A DNA stretch of 64,000 nt from Serendipita indica DSM 11827 (taxonomy: Eukaryota; Basidiomycota; Agaricomycetes; Sebacinales; Serendipitaceae). The stretch covers positions 1,116,001 through 1,180,000 of the forward strand of contig CAJVGD010000010.1 in NCBI GenBank assembly GCA_910890315.1. Reading direction: 5' to 3'. The first letter of the stretch is position 1, and every line of letters begins with the position of its first letter. The notes below the pieces were generated by a model. The model did no database searches. It saw nothing but the letters and a program-made list of their open reading frames with translations, and was not told where the DNA came from. This document shows, one piece after another, positions 1-11,166 of the stretch. Both the position numbers and the translations under genes were made by a program.

Positions 1-1
1 A

Positions 2-727
2 TGGATAAAGAACCCCGCCAACCGATACAAAGGACAGTCATTTGCCAACGTCAAAATGACCTGTACACTGCCAGAAGTAGCCAACAGACTAATCCTTGGC
101 CCAACTCGCATCAACGACCATGTAGTCAAAGTCCAGAAGGAACAGGCCTTTATCCCACTATGCGCTAAGTGCTCTCAGTTTGACCACCTCATAGCAAAAT
201 GCCGCGCTGACAAATTCAAATGCATGTATTGCGGGCAGGAACACAGCTCAAGAGAATGTACAAACAAGCAGAGCACAATGTGCACCCCATGCGGGTCGGG
301 AAGCCACATATCAGGTGACACAAGGTGCGTCGAATACAGGGCAAGGAGAGACAAGCTTGGAGAAAGGGCACCAGAGACATTGTCTATGTTCTACTTCACA
401 AACGACAAATGGTCTTTCGACAGCACCCAGTCCCCACCATGGAACGCGGAGGCCAATATAGCAGGTGAACCAGACAGCGAAGAGGTGCAGGGACCCCAAC
501 CAGAGCCAGCAAGCTCCAACCAAGCACCATCATACGCCGGAGTTCTACGCAAGTCGAAGAGCACAACCAACCTACACCAGACCACACTCAACTTCGGCGG
601 AACTGCACCAGCCCAAGTCCTCCAGGGAATGCACATGCAACTGCCAACAAGCAGCGCGACACCAGCAAACAAGAAGACACCACAAACCAAGATCACCAAC
701 CAAGCCAACCCCAACGCGTCAACATGA
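2..727 (+). CDS. LINE ORF1 protein, C-terminal part (three CCHC zinc knuckles)
   Basis: The frame is open from the first bases of the window, and the start of ORF1 lies upstream of it. It matches the C-terminal half of the 575-residue ORF1 at 57648-59375. Three zinc knuckles follow each other: CAKCSQFDHLIAKC, CMYCGQEHSSREC and CTPCGSGSHISGDTRC. Proteins of this kind bind the element RNA and form the ribonucleoprotein used for retrotransposition. The tail is rich in Gln, Pro, Ser and Thr and poorly conserved between the two copies. The TGA stop overlaps the ATG of ORF2. Confidence 0.85.
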   Translation, partial: WIKNPANRYKGQSFANVKMTCTLPEVANRLILGPTRINDHVVKVQKEQAFIPLCAKCSQFDHLIAKCRADKFKCMYCGQEHSSRECTNKQSTMCTPCGSGSHISGDTRCVEYRARRDKLGERAPETLSMFYFTNDKWSFDSTQSPPWNAEANIAGEPDSEEVQGPQPEPASSNQAPSYAGVLRKSKSTTNLHQTTLNFGGTAPAQVLQGMHMQLPTSSATPANKKTPQTKITNQANPNAST

Positions 728-3700
728 TCAGCAGCCAATACAGAAACTCCGTAGACAACCTGAGGATCTTCCAGATCAACACCAGGAAATCACCTGACGC
801 ACATGGCGAACTCATCAACACTCTCTCACCAGACGAATGGGACATCATTGCCATCCAAGAGCCAGCCCTCAACTCAATCGAAAACATTCGAGCGACGCAA
901 AACTGGCAAGTGTTCTATCCATGTACCAAAGTCACTGACAACCACTCCAAACTACGAGCGGTCACGCTAGTCAATGTCAAAATCAGTTATTGCGAACAAG
1001 TTAGAGTCGCATCAAGCGACATTGTAAGTATACTCATAGGACAGGAACCCAATCGCATGTATATATACAACATCTACAATGACAGTACAAACAATGACAC
1101 ACTCGAGCAACTAGCCAAGCACCTCGAAGGCCAAAGGCCAATAGAGAGGCAGACACAATCGATATGGCTCGGCAACTTCAACCGGCACCATCACATGTGG
1201 GAAGGTCATGCCAACAGGCACATCCGCAGCCCAAGGGACAAGATCACCCCCCTGCTCAACCTCATCATCGAGCATGGCATGCAACAGCTCCTACCAGCTG
1301 GCATACCCACAAGAATGGAGAACAGTAGTGAGACAAGACCAGATAATGTCTGGGCATCAGAAGGTATCGTACGGAGGACAATAGAGTGCAACACGTGGCT
1401 GGAATGGCGACCTAATACTACTGATCACCTACCAATTGTTACAATAATCGAGGCAAGGATAGAGAGAAGCCAGGAGGAAGCACGTCCAAACTACAAGAGA
1501 ACGGACTGGGAGAAGTTTCGAGAGGGAGTACAGGCAGGCATTGAAGGGATGAACATGCTAAGTCTAGAGCTAGAGAGCATTGAAGACATAGAAGATGTAG
1601 TTGACAAGCTCACAGAGTGCATGCAAGAGAATCTGAGGAAGACGACTCCAGTCAGCAAACCAGCAGGATTCCAGAAGCCATAGTGGAACAAACAGTGCAA
1701 GGAGGCTCATCGACGCAAATGCGCAGCATACACCGAATCCAGGAGATGGAGGGCATCGCCAAACCACCCATCACATCAGGTATACGCAGCCGCTCAACAG
1801 AACATGAAGAAGACGGTGAGGAACAGCAAGGAGGAACACTGGTGGAGATGGATCGAAAATGCTAACAGTGGCGACCTGTGGAATATCAACCGATTCCAGG
1901 GCCAAAGCAGCAGCGACGGCAGCAAGGAGCGCATCCCCCCACTCAAAACAAATTGCGGGCTTGCACAGACCAATGAGGAGAAAGCATCAATACTATCCAG
2001 CACCTTCTTCCCCCCACCTCCATCCCTCGCTCCAACCAAACTGCCTCTACCCTCCCAGCAGCTACCAGATTGGAGACCTTTCACGACAGAAAGGATACGT
2101 CATGCTGCTAGCCGGTTAAAACGAGACAAGGCCCCAGGGCCGGACGGTATTCCCAACGCGGCAATCCAAGAAGCCCTACCCTCAATTGTAGGCATCCTAG
2201 CAGCAGTGTTCAACGCTGCCGTCCGCCTGCGTCGGATTCCCAAACAATGGAAGGAATCTACTACCGTCGTGCTCAGGAAACCTGGCAAACCTGCGTACAA
2301 TGTAGCCAAAGCGTACAGACCAATCGCACTACTCAACACAATTGGCAAGCTCCTCTCAGCCCTACTGGCCGAGGACCTCACCTACCTCTGTGAGCAATAC
2401 AAACTCCTACCCAATACACAGTTTGGTGGACGCCCCGGCCGCACCACCACAGACGCACTCCACCTGATCACTCATGAGATTAAGAAAGCATGGAGAGCAG
2501 GGAAGGTAGCCAGCGCACTCTTCCTCGACATCCAAGCGGCCTTCCCAAATGTAGTCAAACCAGTACTGATGGAGAACATGAAGAAGAAGGGGATCCCAGA
2601 AGCATACGTCTGCACGATCGAGAATATGCTAACAAACAGATCGACACGCCTCAAATTCGATGGCTCGCAATCAGACCCAATAGCAATCACAAACGGCAAC
2701 AGCCAAGGTTGCCCTCTCTCAATGATCCTCTACCTATTCTACATATCTCCTCTACTCGAAATCAGCAATCAAAAGGATGAACTCACCATTGGGTTTGTCG
2801 ACGACAGCACAATCCTTGCGACAGGCTGATCCTTCGCCGAAACGCACAGGAAGATCAAGGACATGATGGAACGCATGGGAGGAGTCCTCGATTGGCCATA
2901 TAGCCACAATTCCCCTCTAGAAACCAACAAACTCGCCCTCATCGACTTCACACGCTCACCCGACAAGCGAAGTGAATCAACGCCACTCTCCCTAGTCACC
3001 GAGAACAGCAACGACGGACCGTCAACAGTCATCATCAACCCCAGCCAAACCTACAAGCTCCTTGGAGTCATCCTGGACCAACAGCTACAATGGAACAAAC
3101 ACCAAGAACTCGTGCACTCCAGAGCGGTAAAGTGGACAGCACTCTTCTCACGCATCCACAGAGTTGCGCGAGGACTACCACTCAGAATGGGTCGACAGCT
3201 ATACCAGTCCGTAGCAATCCCGCGTATCCAATATGCAGCGGACATATGGTTCACCCCGCCGCACAATAATGCCAGAAAGACACGAAGAACAGGTTCAGTT
3301 GCGATAATCAAGAAACTACAATCGGTCCAGAGGAAAGCGGCGATTGGCATCACCGGAGCCATGCGAACAACGGCAGGGGATGTCCTTAACACGCACATCA
3401 ACCTCCCCCCAATCGATGTCACTCTCAACCTGGCATGTCAGAAAGCAGCGGCAAGACTAATGAGCCTACCACAGTCACACCCGCTGGCCAAACCCGCCAA
3501 CCGAGCGGCCAAGGGGAAGCTGCAAAGACACAACACCCCAATGCACCAGATACTCCACGCAACCAAAGTCGACGTCGCATCAATAGAATCAATCAATCCG
3601 GCACTCAAGGACCCAAACCGACCAATGCACTTCAGGTGCACCATCGACGCCTCAAGGGAGAAAGCCATCGAACGAGACAAGGCGATACGAACACGCAGTG

Positions 3701-4650
3701 TCGCGATATACACAGACGGCTCAGGGATGGAAGGGAAGATAGGCGCAGCAGCAGTCCTCTACCAAGACGGCCGTCGAGTCAAAGCAATCCGTCATCTGCT
3801 TGGCAAAGACACGGAGCACACAGTGCATGAAGGGGAGCTAGTGGGCATAGCACTGGGCCTCCACCTCGCCAAGACAGCGCAAGGACCCATTGCGAGGATC
3901 AACATCAGTCTGGACAACCAAGCGGCAATCCTGAGTGTGGCACAATGCAACGCCAAGGCCGGGCAGCACATAACCACCACCATCCAAAGAGAGATCGCAG
4001 CCCTAAGAGCCGAACAGGAGATGAGAGAGCTAGCAGAGTCAAGTGACGATGCGCTAAGTGATAGAGTCACCTCGCGAATGGAACTTACGTGGATACCAGG
4101 GCACGAAGGAGCAGAAGGAAATGAAGCAGCAGACGAAGAAGCCAAAAAGGCAATCACGGAAGACGCAAGCAGCCGTGACGACCTCCCACATTGGCTACAA
4201 CACTCACTTCCAGCAAACCTATCGGCAGTCAAGCAAGAGCTCAAGAGGATAGCAAAGACAGAAGCGCGAGACAGATGGAGGGAATCCAGGAGATTCAAGA
4301 GAGCAGCCAAGATCGACGAGACCATGCCATCGGGAAAATACCTGGCACTCACGGACGAACTCACCAGGAGAGAAGCAGCGATGTTAACCCAGCTACGTAC
4401 AGGTCACACATGCCTCAATGGTCATCTGAATCGCATCAACAGAGCAGACACGCCATGGTGCCCGCACTGTGGCGAAAGGAACTACAAAAACCTGACACAT
4501 GTGCTCTACATATGCCCCAAGTACCGTGAAGCAAGAAGCGAATGGGAGAGAAATCTACGAGAGAGAACAGAAGACCTCTCAGAGGTCCTAGGGACCAGCG
4601 ACGGGATCAAGCAAACGCTCAAATTCCTTAGGAGAACCGGGAGATGGTGA
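724..4650 (+). pseudogene. LINE ORF2: endonuclease, reverse transcriptase, RNase H, with two in-frame stops
   Basis: A single frame runs 724-4650 (about 1,308 codons) with stops only at 1681-1683 (TAG) and 2827-2829 (TGA). The endonuclease part (724-1500) shows IAIQEPALNS, TRPDNVWAS and TDHLPI. The reverse transcriptase (about 1900-3000) shows APGPDGIPNAAIQ, the QGCPLS block and FVDDST as the catalytic aspartates. RNase H (about 3700-4170) shows YTDGSG, HEGELVGIALG, SLDNQAAI and GNEAADEE. A C-terminal CPHC...H...C motif lies near 4460-4520. At the first stop the sister copy has Trp (KPWWNKQ), so TAG is one transition from TGG. The TGA could likewise be one transition from CGA. This suggests ageing by deamination rather than frameshift loss. 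Confidence 0.88.
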
Positions 4651-4942
4651 ACAGGGGGGACGAAGGAGAAAGACAAAAGCAGTGGCAAACATCGATGAAA
4701 CAACGCAACGAGCTACGATACCAACCGAAACTAATGGAGAACCACGTGAAAGGAAATGTAGCAATAGACATGGTCACGCCCAGAGGGGGAACCTAGAGAG
4801 GACGTGACTGACTACCTGCCTGCGAGGGATCGCCTCATCTTAGGACACTAGGGATAACCCAGTAAGCGGACTATTCGATAGAATGATGTGCTATATTGGC
4901 AACGCCACTGCACAATAATACCTACCAAAAAAAAAAAAAAAA
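4651..4942 (+). other. LINE copy 1 3' UTR and poly(A) tail
   Basis: This is the non-coding 3' region of the LINE. The stretch near 4890-4922 (gtgctatattggc, then ccactgcacaataatac) recurs in reverse complement next to the T run at 53417-53443. It probably marks the 3' end recognised by the element's reverse transcriptase. The 16-base A run ends the insertion. I could not see a target-site duplication because the 5' end is outside the window. Confidence 0.75.
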
Positions 4943-5181
4943 CTATATTGGAAGAAATGAAGACGACTCCCATTGCAGGTCGAACAGAAAGGGAAGTAGC
5001 TTGAATGAGGTAATACAGGACAAAATTGACTATTTCTTGTCCGTATCTCTATTCAATTGAAGATAAGTATTGCCTAAGTTGTAGCCTTCTCGACATATCT
5101 CGGTGGCAAATCCTGCTCAGGGTTGGACTGTCCCATTGCAGCGCCTGCATAATAATCAGCCGAATAGAGAGTGTGTGTTCT

Positions 5182-6450
5182 CTACAAACTCCGAAATCTG
5201 TCCTCTGTCACCCACTTCGGCCCCACCTGCGCGGAGGCACTTTGAACATACTCCGTGAGGTAGTCGATAACGGTTTCGTAGTTGACGTTCTCTTTGCTTC
5301 CAAACCTCACAAGATCGTGGTGGTTCGCATGGAGGACAATTGAGTTTGCTTCGCGGTCCCCGGCAATCGTGGCGGAGTGATAAGGGACGAACTACCGTCT
5401 AATTAGTATCCATTGTTCCGGGCTTAGTGAGTTTACCGGTTCTCTCTGCCCCTCTGTGGCATACTCTTCATAGAAGAACATCGTATTAATCTTGTCGCTC
5501 GCCTCAAGATAGAGACTCTGCACGTTTTCAAGCTCAGATGAATTAGCCCGAAGATCTCTGAGGATCACATCCGTCGTATACATGTACACCGACGCCACGC
5601 GTTTGATGGCCTCCAGCATGTTGTCTTCCACTCCTGAATGTGGAGTTCCAAAGAACAGGATCGCATGAGTGGACACTAGTATGTTTCGAAGGTTACACTT
5701 CGACGTTACCCTCTGATTATGGCATATAACCAGGGCCTACTAGACCGTAAGCGGACGGTTGCTTATGGATCAGGCTACGAACCCATTTAAGGATAATTCC
5801 GCCCAGATTATGTGCGATGAAGATGATTGGTCGCTGTGAATGTGTCAAATGGAGTTAACCAGCGAGGCTATGCGCTCACTCGAGGAGCCTCCCTGCGTTT
5901 CCTTGCGAGCGCGTTGGCAAACCCGTCAGCATGCCGGCGCATAGTCTGAGTCGATATGCACTCCTGATCACCCGTGTTGGCATCATAACCATAGCTGAGG
6001 ACGCGGGCGTTGGGCAAGTCGGTAGACAGGAAGTTGCGTAGCCATAGAGTGCCATCTCCTGTCATCCATGTCTTTTCCCTGTGCCCATCTAAGCCGTGAA
6101 TAGCCACGATACTGAGGAGAAACGCTGAGCGGCAAGCACGTGTAATTGGGCGCGCAACTTACTCGACAACAGGATTGGTCCCAGAAGAAAATTCGCAGAA
6201 TCCAAGATCTTCTACTTTCGGTTTACGCCCTGGAGCTGGATGCAAGTCGTCCCTTTGGGAGGCCAAAGGCTTGTTCAAATTCGATGGAGGCGGAAGTGAG
6301 GATCCCAGGTTCTCTGAATTTCTGGGAGGCATATAACTTTCTGCGACTGATGGAGGTGATTGGGAGGTATCTGCGCCTCTAGACCTCCAGGCATAGGCTG
6401 GTCCATGTCGACTGAAAACGATGGGGAGGCACCCATGATGTACTTCGAAG
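5182..6450 (-). CDS. SERAC1-like alpha/beta hydrolase-fold protein A (nucleophile position is Asn)
   Basis: Minus-strand gene of about five exons. Exon 2 (about 6113-5883) encodes the domain start (AIHGLDGHREKTW). A short exon near 5830-5790 encodes RPIIFIAHNLGG. Exon 4 covers about 5720-5440 (ILFFGTPHSG), and exon 5, about 5390-5182, ends WVTEDRFRSL-stop. The fold is that of the DUF676/SERAC1 lipase-like family, often found at the N-terminus of fungal NLR-like proteins, but here it stands alone. The usual family motif is HSLGG with a catalytic Ser; this gene has HNLGG. The N-terminal exon (about 6166-6400) aligns with gene B (FSSGTNPVVE against FSSPDDPIVE), but I cannot fix its start codon. 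Gene B at 8.3-9.6 kb is the divergent paralogue. A pseudoenzyme role is inference. Confidence 0.7.
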
Positions 6451-7100
6451 CTAGCGAAGAGGTGACTCCGTTGGCGAAGGAGAAGGTAGGGAGGAAGCCT
6501 CGTTTCTTTGATACACAGAGGGGTACAAATAAAAGGTTTGTAGGGACTGGGAATCCAGGCTCCTGGCCGTTTTACATGATTAATTTTTCAATCTTGGAAA
6601 CTGCAGCCTGCCATTTTCGCATCATCTATCGATGGGGACTTCCTAGATAAGAGCGATGCCGGGACGAATCAAGTGTCGCGGCTCCAAGGACCCCGGAGTT
6701 TGGGTTGTTTCAGTCGTGTTTACGTGGAAAGGTCTAAGTTGTGAATTGATATCTGACTAGACCGCTAGGTCGATGCAATGCCCGGCGGACCAAAGTATAA
6801 ATACAAGAATGGTCCTCTATCTTACTCCCTCCTCATCTTCCATTTCTTTATCCGTGTCCTGGTTAGAGAACCCATATTAGCAGTAACAGGTTTGCTTGGT
6901 TTGGCTTGAACTCAAATGGTTCAGCAGATAAGATGATAGAACTATCAGAAGTCATGTCATGTTCCATTGACTCTGTTGGTTAACATCTGTCGACTAATTG
7001 CTCCTTTTCGCTGGTGAAATGATAATGTCCGGATCTCGCACGAAATCCAATCCATCATCCCACTCTATATTTTGGCCTTGCCGACGTACAAGGGTTAAAT
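6451..7100. other. Intergenic region with an orphan TATA-like promoter
   Basis: No convincing reading frame. A TATAAATA at 6796-6803 on the plus strand is followed by a pyrimidine-rich stretch (about 6815-6855) like a fungal core promoter and leader. No plus-strand coding sequence follows before the convergent Ohr gene, so it may be a relic or may serve a non-coding transcript. Confidence 0.35.
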
Positions 7101-7747
7101 CTAGGAAATCGTTGTCGTCGACTTGACACCGTGGTTGAGCGCGCGCGAATAAGGACACATCTGGAATGTATAAGTATATTATTCACATGTCTTGAATAAG
7201 ACATACCTGATGCGCCGCATGCGCAATCTCCTCGCCGCCTTCATCAAGACCCTTGACGATGACCTCTAGCACCAATGCGTATCCCTTGCCATCCTTTTGC
7301 ACATCTGTTGGTCCAATACTCGTCTTGACCTCGACACTCAGCTTCTCGAGCTGCTCGGGTGTCTTACCGGCACTCTTTGCGCACGCGTTGAGCGCCGTCA
7401 AGTAGCAAGCCGCGTATCCTGCGCTAAAGAGTTGTTCTGGGTTTGAGCCGGTTCCTGGTCCACCCATTTCCTTTGGCGCGCTGAGGTTGATAGTCGTGTT
7501 GAGGGGTGGTTGTGCGTCGTGGTTAATCACGACAGTTCCGGCGCGCCCGCCCTTGTTCGCTGTCGCCGATGCCGTGTACTGTAGAGAAGTCAGAATGCCC
7601 CAAAATATCCACCTCATGTCGACTTGCCTTGATCTCCGTGGGCAGCATATACGTTCGCACTCCCATTACACCTCTAGTAGCACCTGTCTGTAGAATAGAC
7701 GCTCTTAAAGCTACTCGCGACATGTTCCGGATTGCCAAAGACGCCAT
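7101..7747 (-). CDS. Ohr/OsmC-family organic hydroperoxide resistance protein, probably mitochondrial
   Basis: Three exons on the minus strand: 7747-7628, 7578-7207 and 7160-7101, giving 183 residues. Ohr proteins are thiol peroxidases that reduce organic and fatty-acid hydroperoxides with two conserved cysteines. Both are present, in AACYLTAL (exon 2) and in HQMCPYS (completed by exon 3). The family start YTASATA and the GTGSNPEQLFSAGYAA block are clear. The first 35 residues are Arg/Ser/Ala-rich without acidic residues (MASLAIRNMSRVALRAS), which suggests a mitochondrial presequence. Intron 1 (7627-7579, 49 bases) has a GC donor (AAG|GCAAGT) with a normal AG acceptor. Intron 2 (7206-7161) is GT-AG. 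Without exon 3 the second cysteine would be lost, so the splicing matters. Confidence 0.9.
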
Positions 7748-8345
7748 AGGATCGAATCAAAACCTTGTTTGTCGATTCTAGGTCAGTCCAGCTCCAAATT
7801 AGAGTATTTATCACCTACTAGGTGTATTATAGCTGTGAACGAGTGGCTCTAACAAATGGGTTCAAGTCGCTTTTGTGAGCGGGAAATCGACGCGGTGGGA
7901 TGGCGAGGTCGAAAGTGAGCGCACAAAGCAAGCTTGGCCTCAAACCCCTGCCACCACAAAATGCGAAAAGAGCATTTCAACCTATCACGAAGATCATATG
8001 ACGACTCGATGGACGTAGTTATGTGCAGTTAGTAAAAGGAGCGCGTTGACGTCGTATTCTTATTCTCAAGCTGGAGCCAGAGATCCTCGATACTACTTTC
8101 TCGGAGTATAGACCAATGGCCTGGTGCGCGTAGTCTCGGGACTCTGAAAGCGTCCAGCATTGTCCCGGCATCACCATCAAACACCACCGAGTGAGGCTCC
8201 ATCGATAACAGCAGTCCACAGCACCGGAAATCCAGGCTCCAAGTTGGCCGTCGGCCCGGATTGTCAATCTCTGTCCAACCTCTTGTTGACACCCTGCCGT
8301 TCTCCAAGAGACGAGGCTTGCTCCCAACCTTTTCCAACGGAATTT
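7748..8345. other. Intergenic region between the divergent Ohr gene and hydrolase gene B
   Basis: About 600 bases upstream of both genes. Short open frames here are not supported by codon pattern or homology. No clear TATA box or repeat was recognised. Confidence 0.4.
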
Positions 8346-9649
8346 ATGCCAAGCTTTCAATCACGGTGGAAACAGCTCGTGAACTCCTTTCGATTGTCGC
8401 AGTCAAATATGGACCCACGTGTACATCGCGCGACTCCCACAGAGGGCGCATCTCCCCAACCGCCTCCATCGAACACACATCAGACGACATATCCCGCAGA
8501 TATAGACGGCACCGATCCCTCCCGGTCAAACTCCGACCAACTTACCTCTCCGGCAGATCTAGAAAGCACGATGCAGCCTATTCCCAAGCCAAAACCAAAT
8601 GAAAAGGACTTTGGGATCAAAGCATTTTCTTCTCCGGATGATCCAATAGTCGAGTAGGCCTCCCGCTGCATATGTGTATGTGCTGGCGACTAAATTTCCC
8701 TCGGCAGCATTGTTGCTATTCACGGCTTGGATGGACACCGAGAGGAGACATGGATGGCTCAAAATGGTACCCTATGGCTACGCGACTTTTTACCTTCCGA
8801 CTTGCCCAAGGCCCGCATCCTCAGCTACGGTTATGATGCCAATACTGGCTGTCAGGAAAGCATATCGACCGAAATAATGCGCCGGGATGCTCAGAAGTTT
8901 GCGAGTACACTTGTAAGGAAACGCAGGGACGCTCCTCGAGTGAGTGTATAGCCTCACTGGTTAGCTCCTTTTAACACATTCGTAGCGACCAATCATCTTT
9001 ATCGCGCATGATCTGGGTGGAATTATCCTTAAATGGGTTCGTAATACTTATTATAATAGAAATAACTGCTAACCGCTGTGCAGGCCCTGGTTATCTGCGA
9101 CAATCAGAGGCCAAGGCCAGGACCAATACAGAGAGATGACCTTCAGAGTGTCCTAGTATCCACTCAGGCAATTCTGTTCTTTGGAACACCGCATTTTGGG
9201 GTAAAGGACGAGATAATTGACGCCATTCAGCATATGGCATCAGTGTACACGCATAAAACAGACAAAATCCTTGACCAACTTCGGGAAGATTCGTCCGAGC
9301 TCGAGAACGTACAGGAGCTGTATGCTGGGATAAGTAAAAACATCCATAGGGTGTGCTTCTATTCCGGGTGTTCGCAAGGCAAAAAAGGAGACATGGTGAA
9401 AATAGTTTATAGAATAGTCACTAATACTGACTGCACTTGTAGTCCGTTTCGTATAGATCGGCTGTGATAGCCGGCGACCCGGATGCGAGAAAAGAGTCCC
9501 TCCATGCCAGCCACAAGGAGATGGTGAAGTTAAGCAAAGATGACGAGGGTTATGATACGGTTTGTGACTATATCAAAGAATTTGCCAGGAGTGCCGTCCA
9601 AGAGGTGGGAGCAAAATGGGTGACCGAGGATAGGATTCGCAGTATGTAA
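8346..9649 (+). CDS. SERAC1-like alpha/beta hydrolase-fold protein B (nucleophile position is Asp)
   Basis: Five exons: 8346-8653, 8708-8939, 8986-9036, 9084-9395 and 9443-9649, giving 369 residues in a consistent frame. Residues 1-100 are a Pro/Ser-rich leader. The hydrolase domain follows, with AIHGLDGHREETW, WLRDFLPSDLPKARILSYGYDA, RPIIFIAHDLGGIILKW, STQAILFFGTPHFG and SAVIAGDPDA. The normal nucleophile elbow HSLGG reads HDLGG here, while paralogue A has HNLGG, so catalysis by the classical Ser triad looks lost in both. The protein ends soon after the domain, whereas fungal homologues often continue into NACHT/TPR or ankyrin repeats. The start was chosen as the first ATG in frame with the leader. 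Function unknown; a signalling or scaffold role is inference. Confidence 0.75.
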
Positions 9650-11166
9650 GTAAATTGCTCCATATACTCTGCTGATCTGTACGCAGGTGCTGCAAATGGA
9701 CGTTGAACCTATGGGAAGGTATTATGCCTGGTCGTTCCTCTCCATCTGGATGGGGATTCGTGTGTAGGAACCTGTCCCAAGTTCCTTTCCCTTGTAAGGG
9801 GCGCTTTATCGTACATTTTCCACATGAAAATATCCTCAATTTATACACCATATAAAACTAGGTGCTTCAACAAGCCTGTAAGGTTTTTGGTAAGAGTGAA
9901 GACGTTGTGAACATCGAATTGAGACTTTGTATTTGAATAATGATGAATAAAGTCGACTTAAGGCGAATAGAACCTGTGCAACGCGTGTATATTGAGGGCG
10001 GTCACCAGGGAGTACAAGTCTACCCTAAAGCTCGGAGAACAGTCAAGTACTACGGGTTATAGAGAACGTGGAAATAGATCGGAAGGAATGGAGGAATTGA
10101 ACATGTAAATCGGGACGAACAGAAGGCATCTGACTGAAGTATAGGGGTAAGGCAGTGACGATGGTCAGAGGATCGCAAGGGACAGAACAAGAACAATCTA
10201 ACGAGTGAAGATGGTAACTAGGACGAGAACTAGCGCGATGAAGAATAATTCTTGATTTGCACGAGATTGCAGCGTCATGCAGAGTAGATGCGTAAGCCTA
10301 CAGGCAGGTACTCCCTTTAAGAGTGCATCTGGACTTTGCGAAGGATCCCATCACGCTCCCTGCTAACCCTTTCACGTCGCTTTACAATGTCCTTCGGAGT
10401 CCCCAAGGAGGTCAACAAACAAGGAGTAAAGCAAAGAATAGAAAGAGACTCATTTGTTTACTGTGATAGCATTGGCCAGTCTTGACAGCATTCAAACCAA
10501 TGTCACCCGCCTCGCTTGAGCAATCAATATTTCAGAGGCTACCAGAGTGAACATGGAAGATGAAACTGTTCAAGTGACGTATTCCACAGAGTGCGTCTTC
10601 TCTTCTCATCCCGTCGCTGAAAACGTATCGGCTGACCTCAGCGTTCAAGTCGTTCTTTATCAGGCTGGAATTCACTCAGAACAACTTACGCCAGTAGGAA
10701 GAATGGCTTCATGTAGAATACGGCATTGCCAAGATGGCGCAAAGTAGGCTAAACTATGATTGCAGGCACATGTGGCTTCGATGTCGACGGCCATATATAA
10801 TAAGGGCCTATGCGTTCTTTTATCTCAACTACAGAGGAGGGGACGAGCTACTCCTATTTGTGGTGGCGATCATTATCGGCGACCAGGCGAGAAGGCCCCT
10901 GGCCTCCAAAGTTACCACCAACAGGCTTATCCGCGAGGGCTCATCGAGAGCAAGGAAAATGGGAGTCGTTCAAGCGGCTTGAGCGGCATTATTGCACGAA
11001 TTTTCCACTGCAGATAGATTCGCAACGCTGTTTATTGACATATCAGGGTTTTCCTGCAATAGTCGCCACAAATTATCCCGATTCCCTAATCAGAGGTAGG
11101 AGTTTCTTCTGTTATATACATTAGGGACTTCATATTAGAGACCATTAGACCTTGTTAATGTGCACT
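9650..11166. other. Intergenic region, nothing recognised
   Basis: About 1.5 kb between gene B and the convergent membrane-protein gene. Open frames of 60-105 codons near 10.5-11.1 kb overlap each other in several frames and show no recognisable motif, splice pattern or codon bias. I see no gene, RNA or repeat I can support. Confidence 0.4.

Larger units (their letters stand above)
1..4942 (+). mobile_element. Tad1-like non-LTR retrotransposon (LINE), copy 1, 5' truncated by the window edge
   Basis: This is the 3' part of a LINE. It holds the end of ORF1 (to 727), a complete-length ORF2 (724-4650), a 3' UTR and a 16-base A tail at 4927-4942. Domain order is CCHC Gag-like ORF1, AP endonuclease, reverse transcriptase, RNase H and a C-terminal Cys/His motif, as in fungal Tad1 elements. 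The last ~45 bases before the A tail match the 3' end of the minus-strand copy near 53.4 kb, so both use the same kind of 3' tail. ORF1 and ORF2 overlap in an ATGA at 724-727. ORF2 is one frame interrupted by two stop codons, so this copy is probably dead but fairly young. Confidence 0.9.

Noticed and set aside
10547-11124. Overlapping plus-strand open frames of 66-104 codons
   Set aside because: Three frames are open over the same bases with no motif, no splice pattern and no homology; likely chance.
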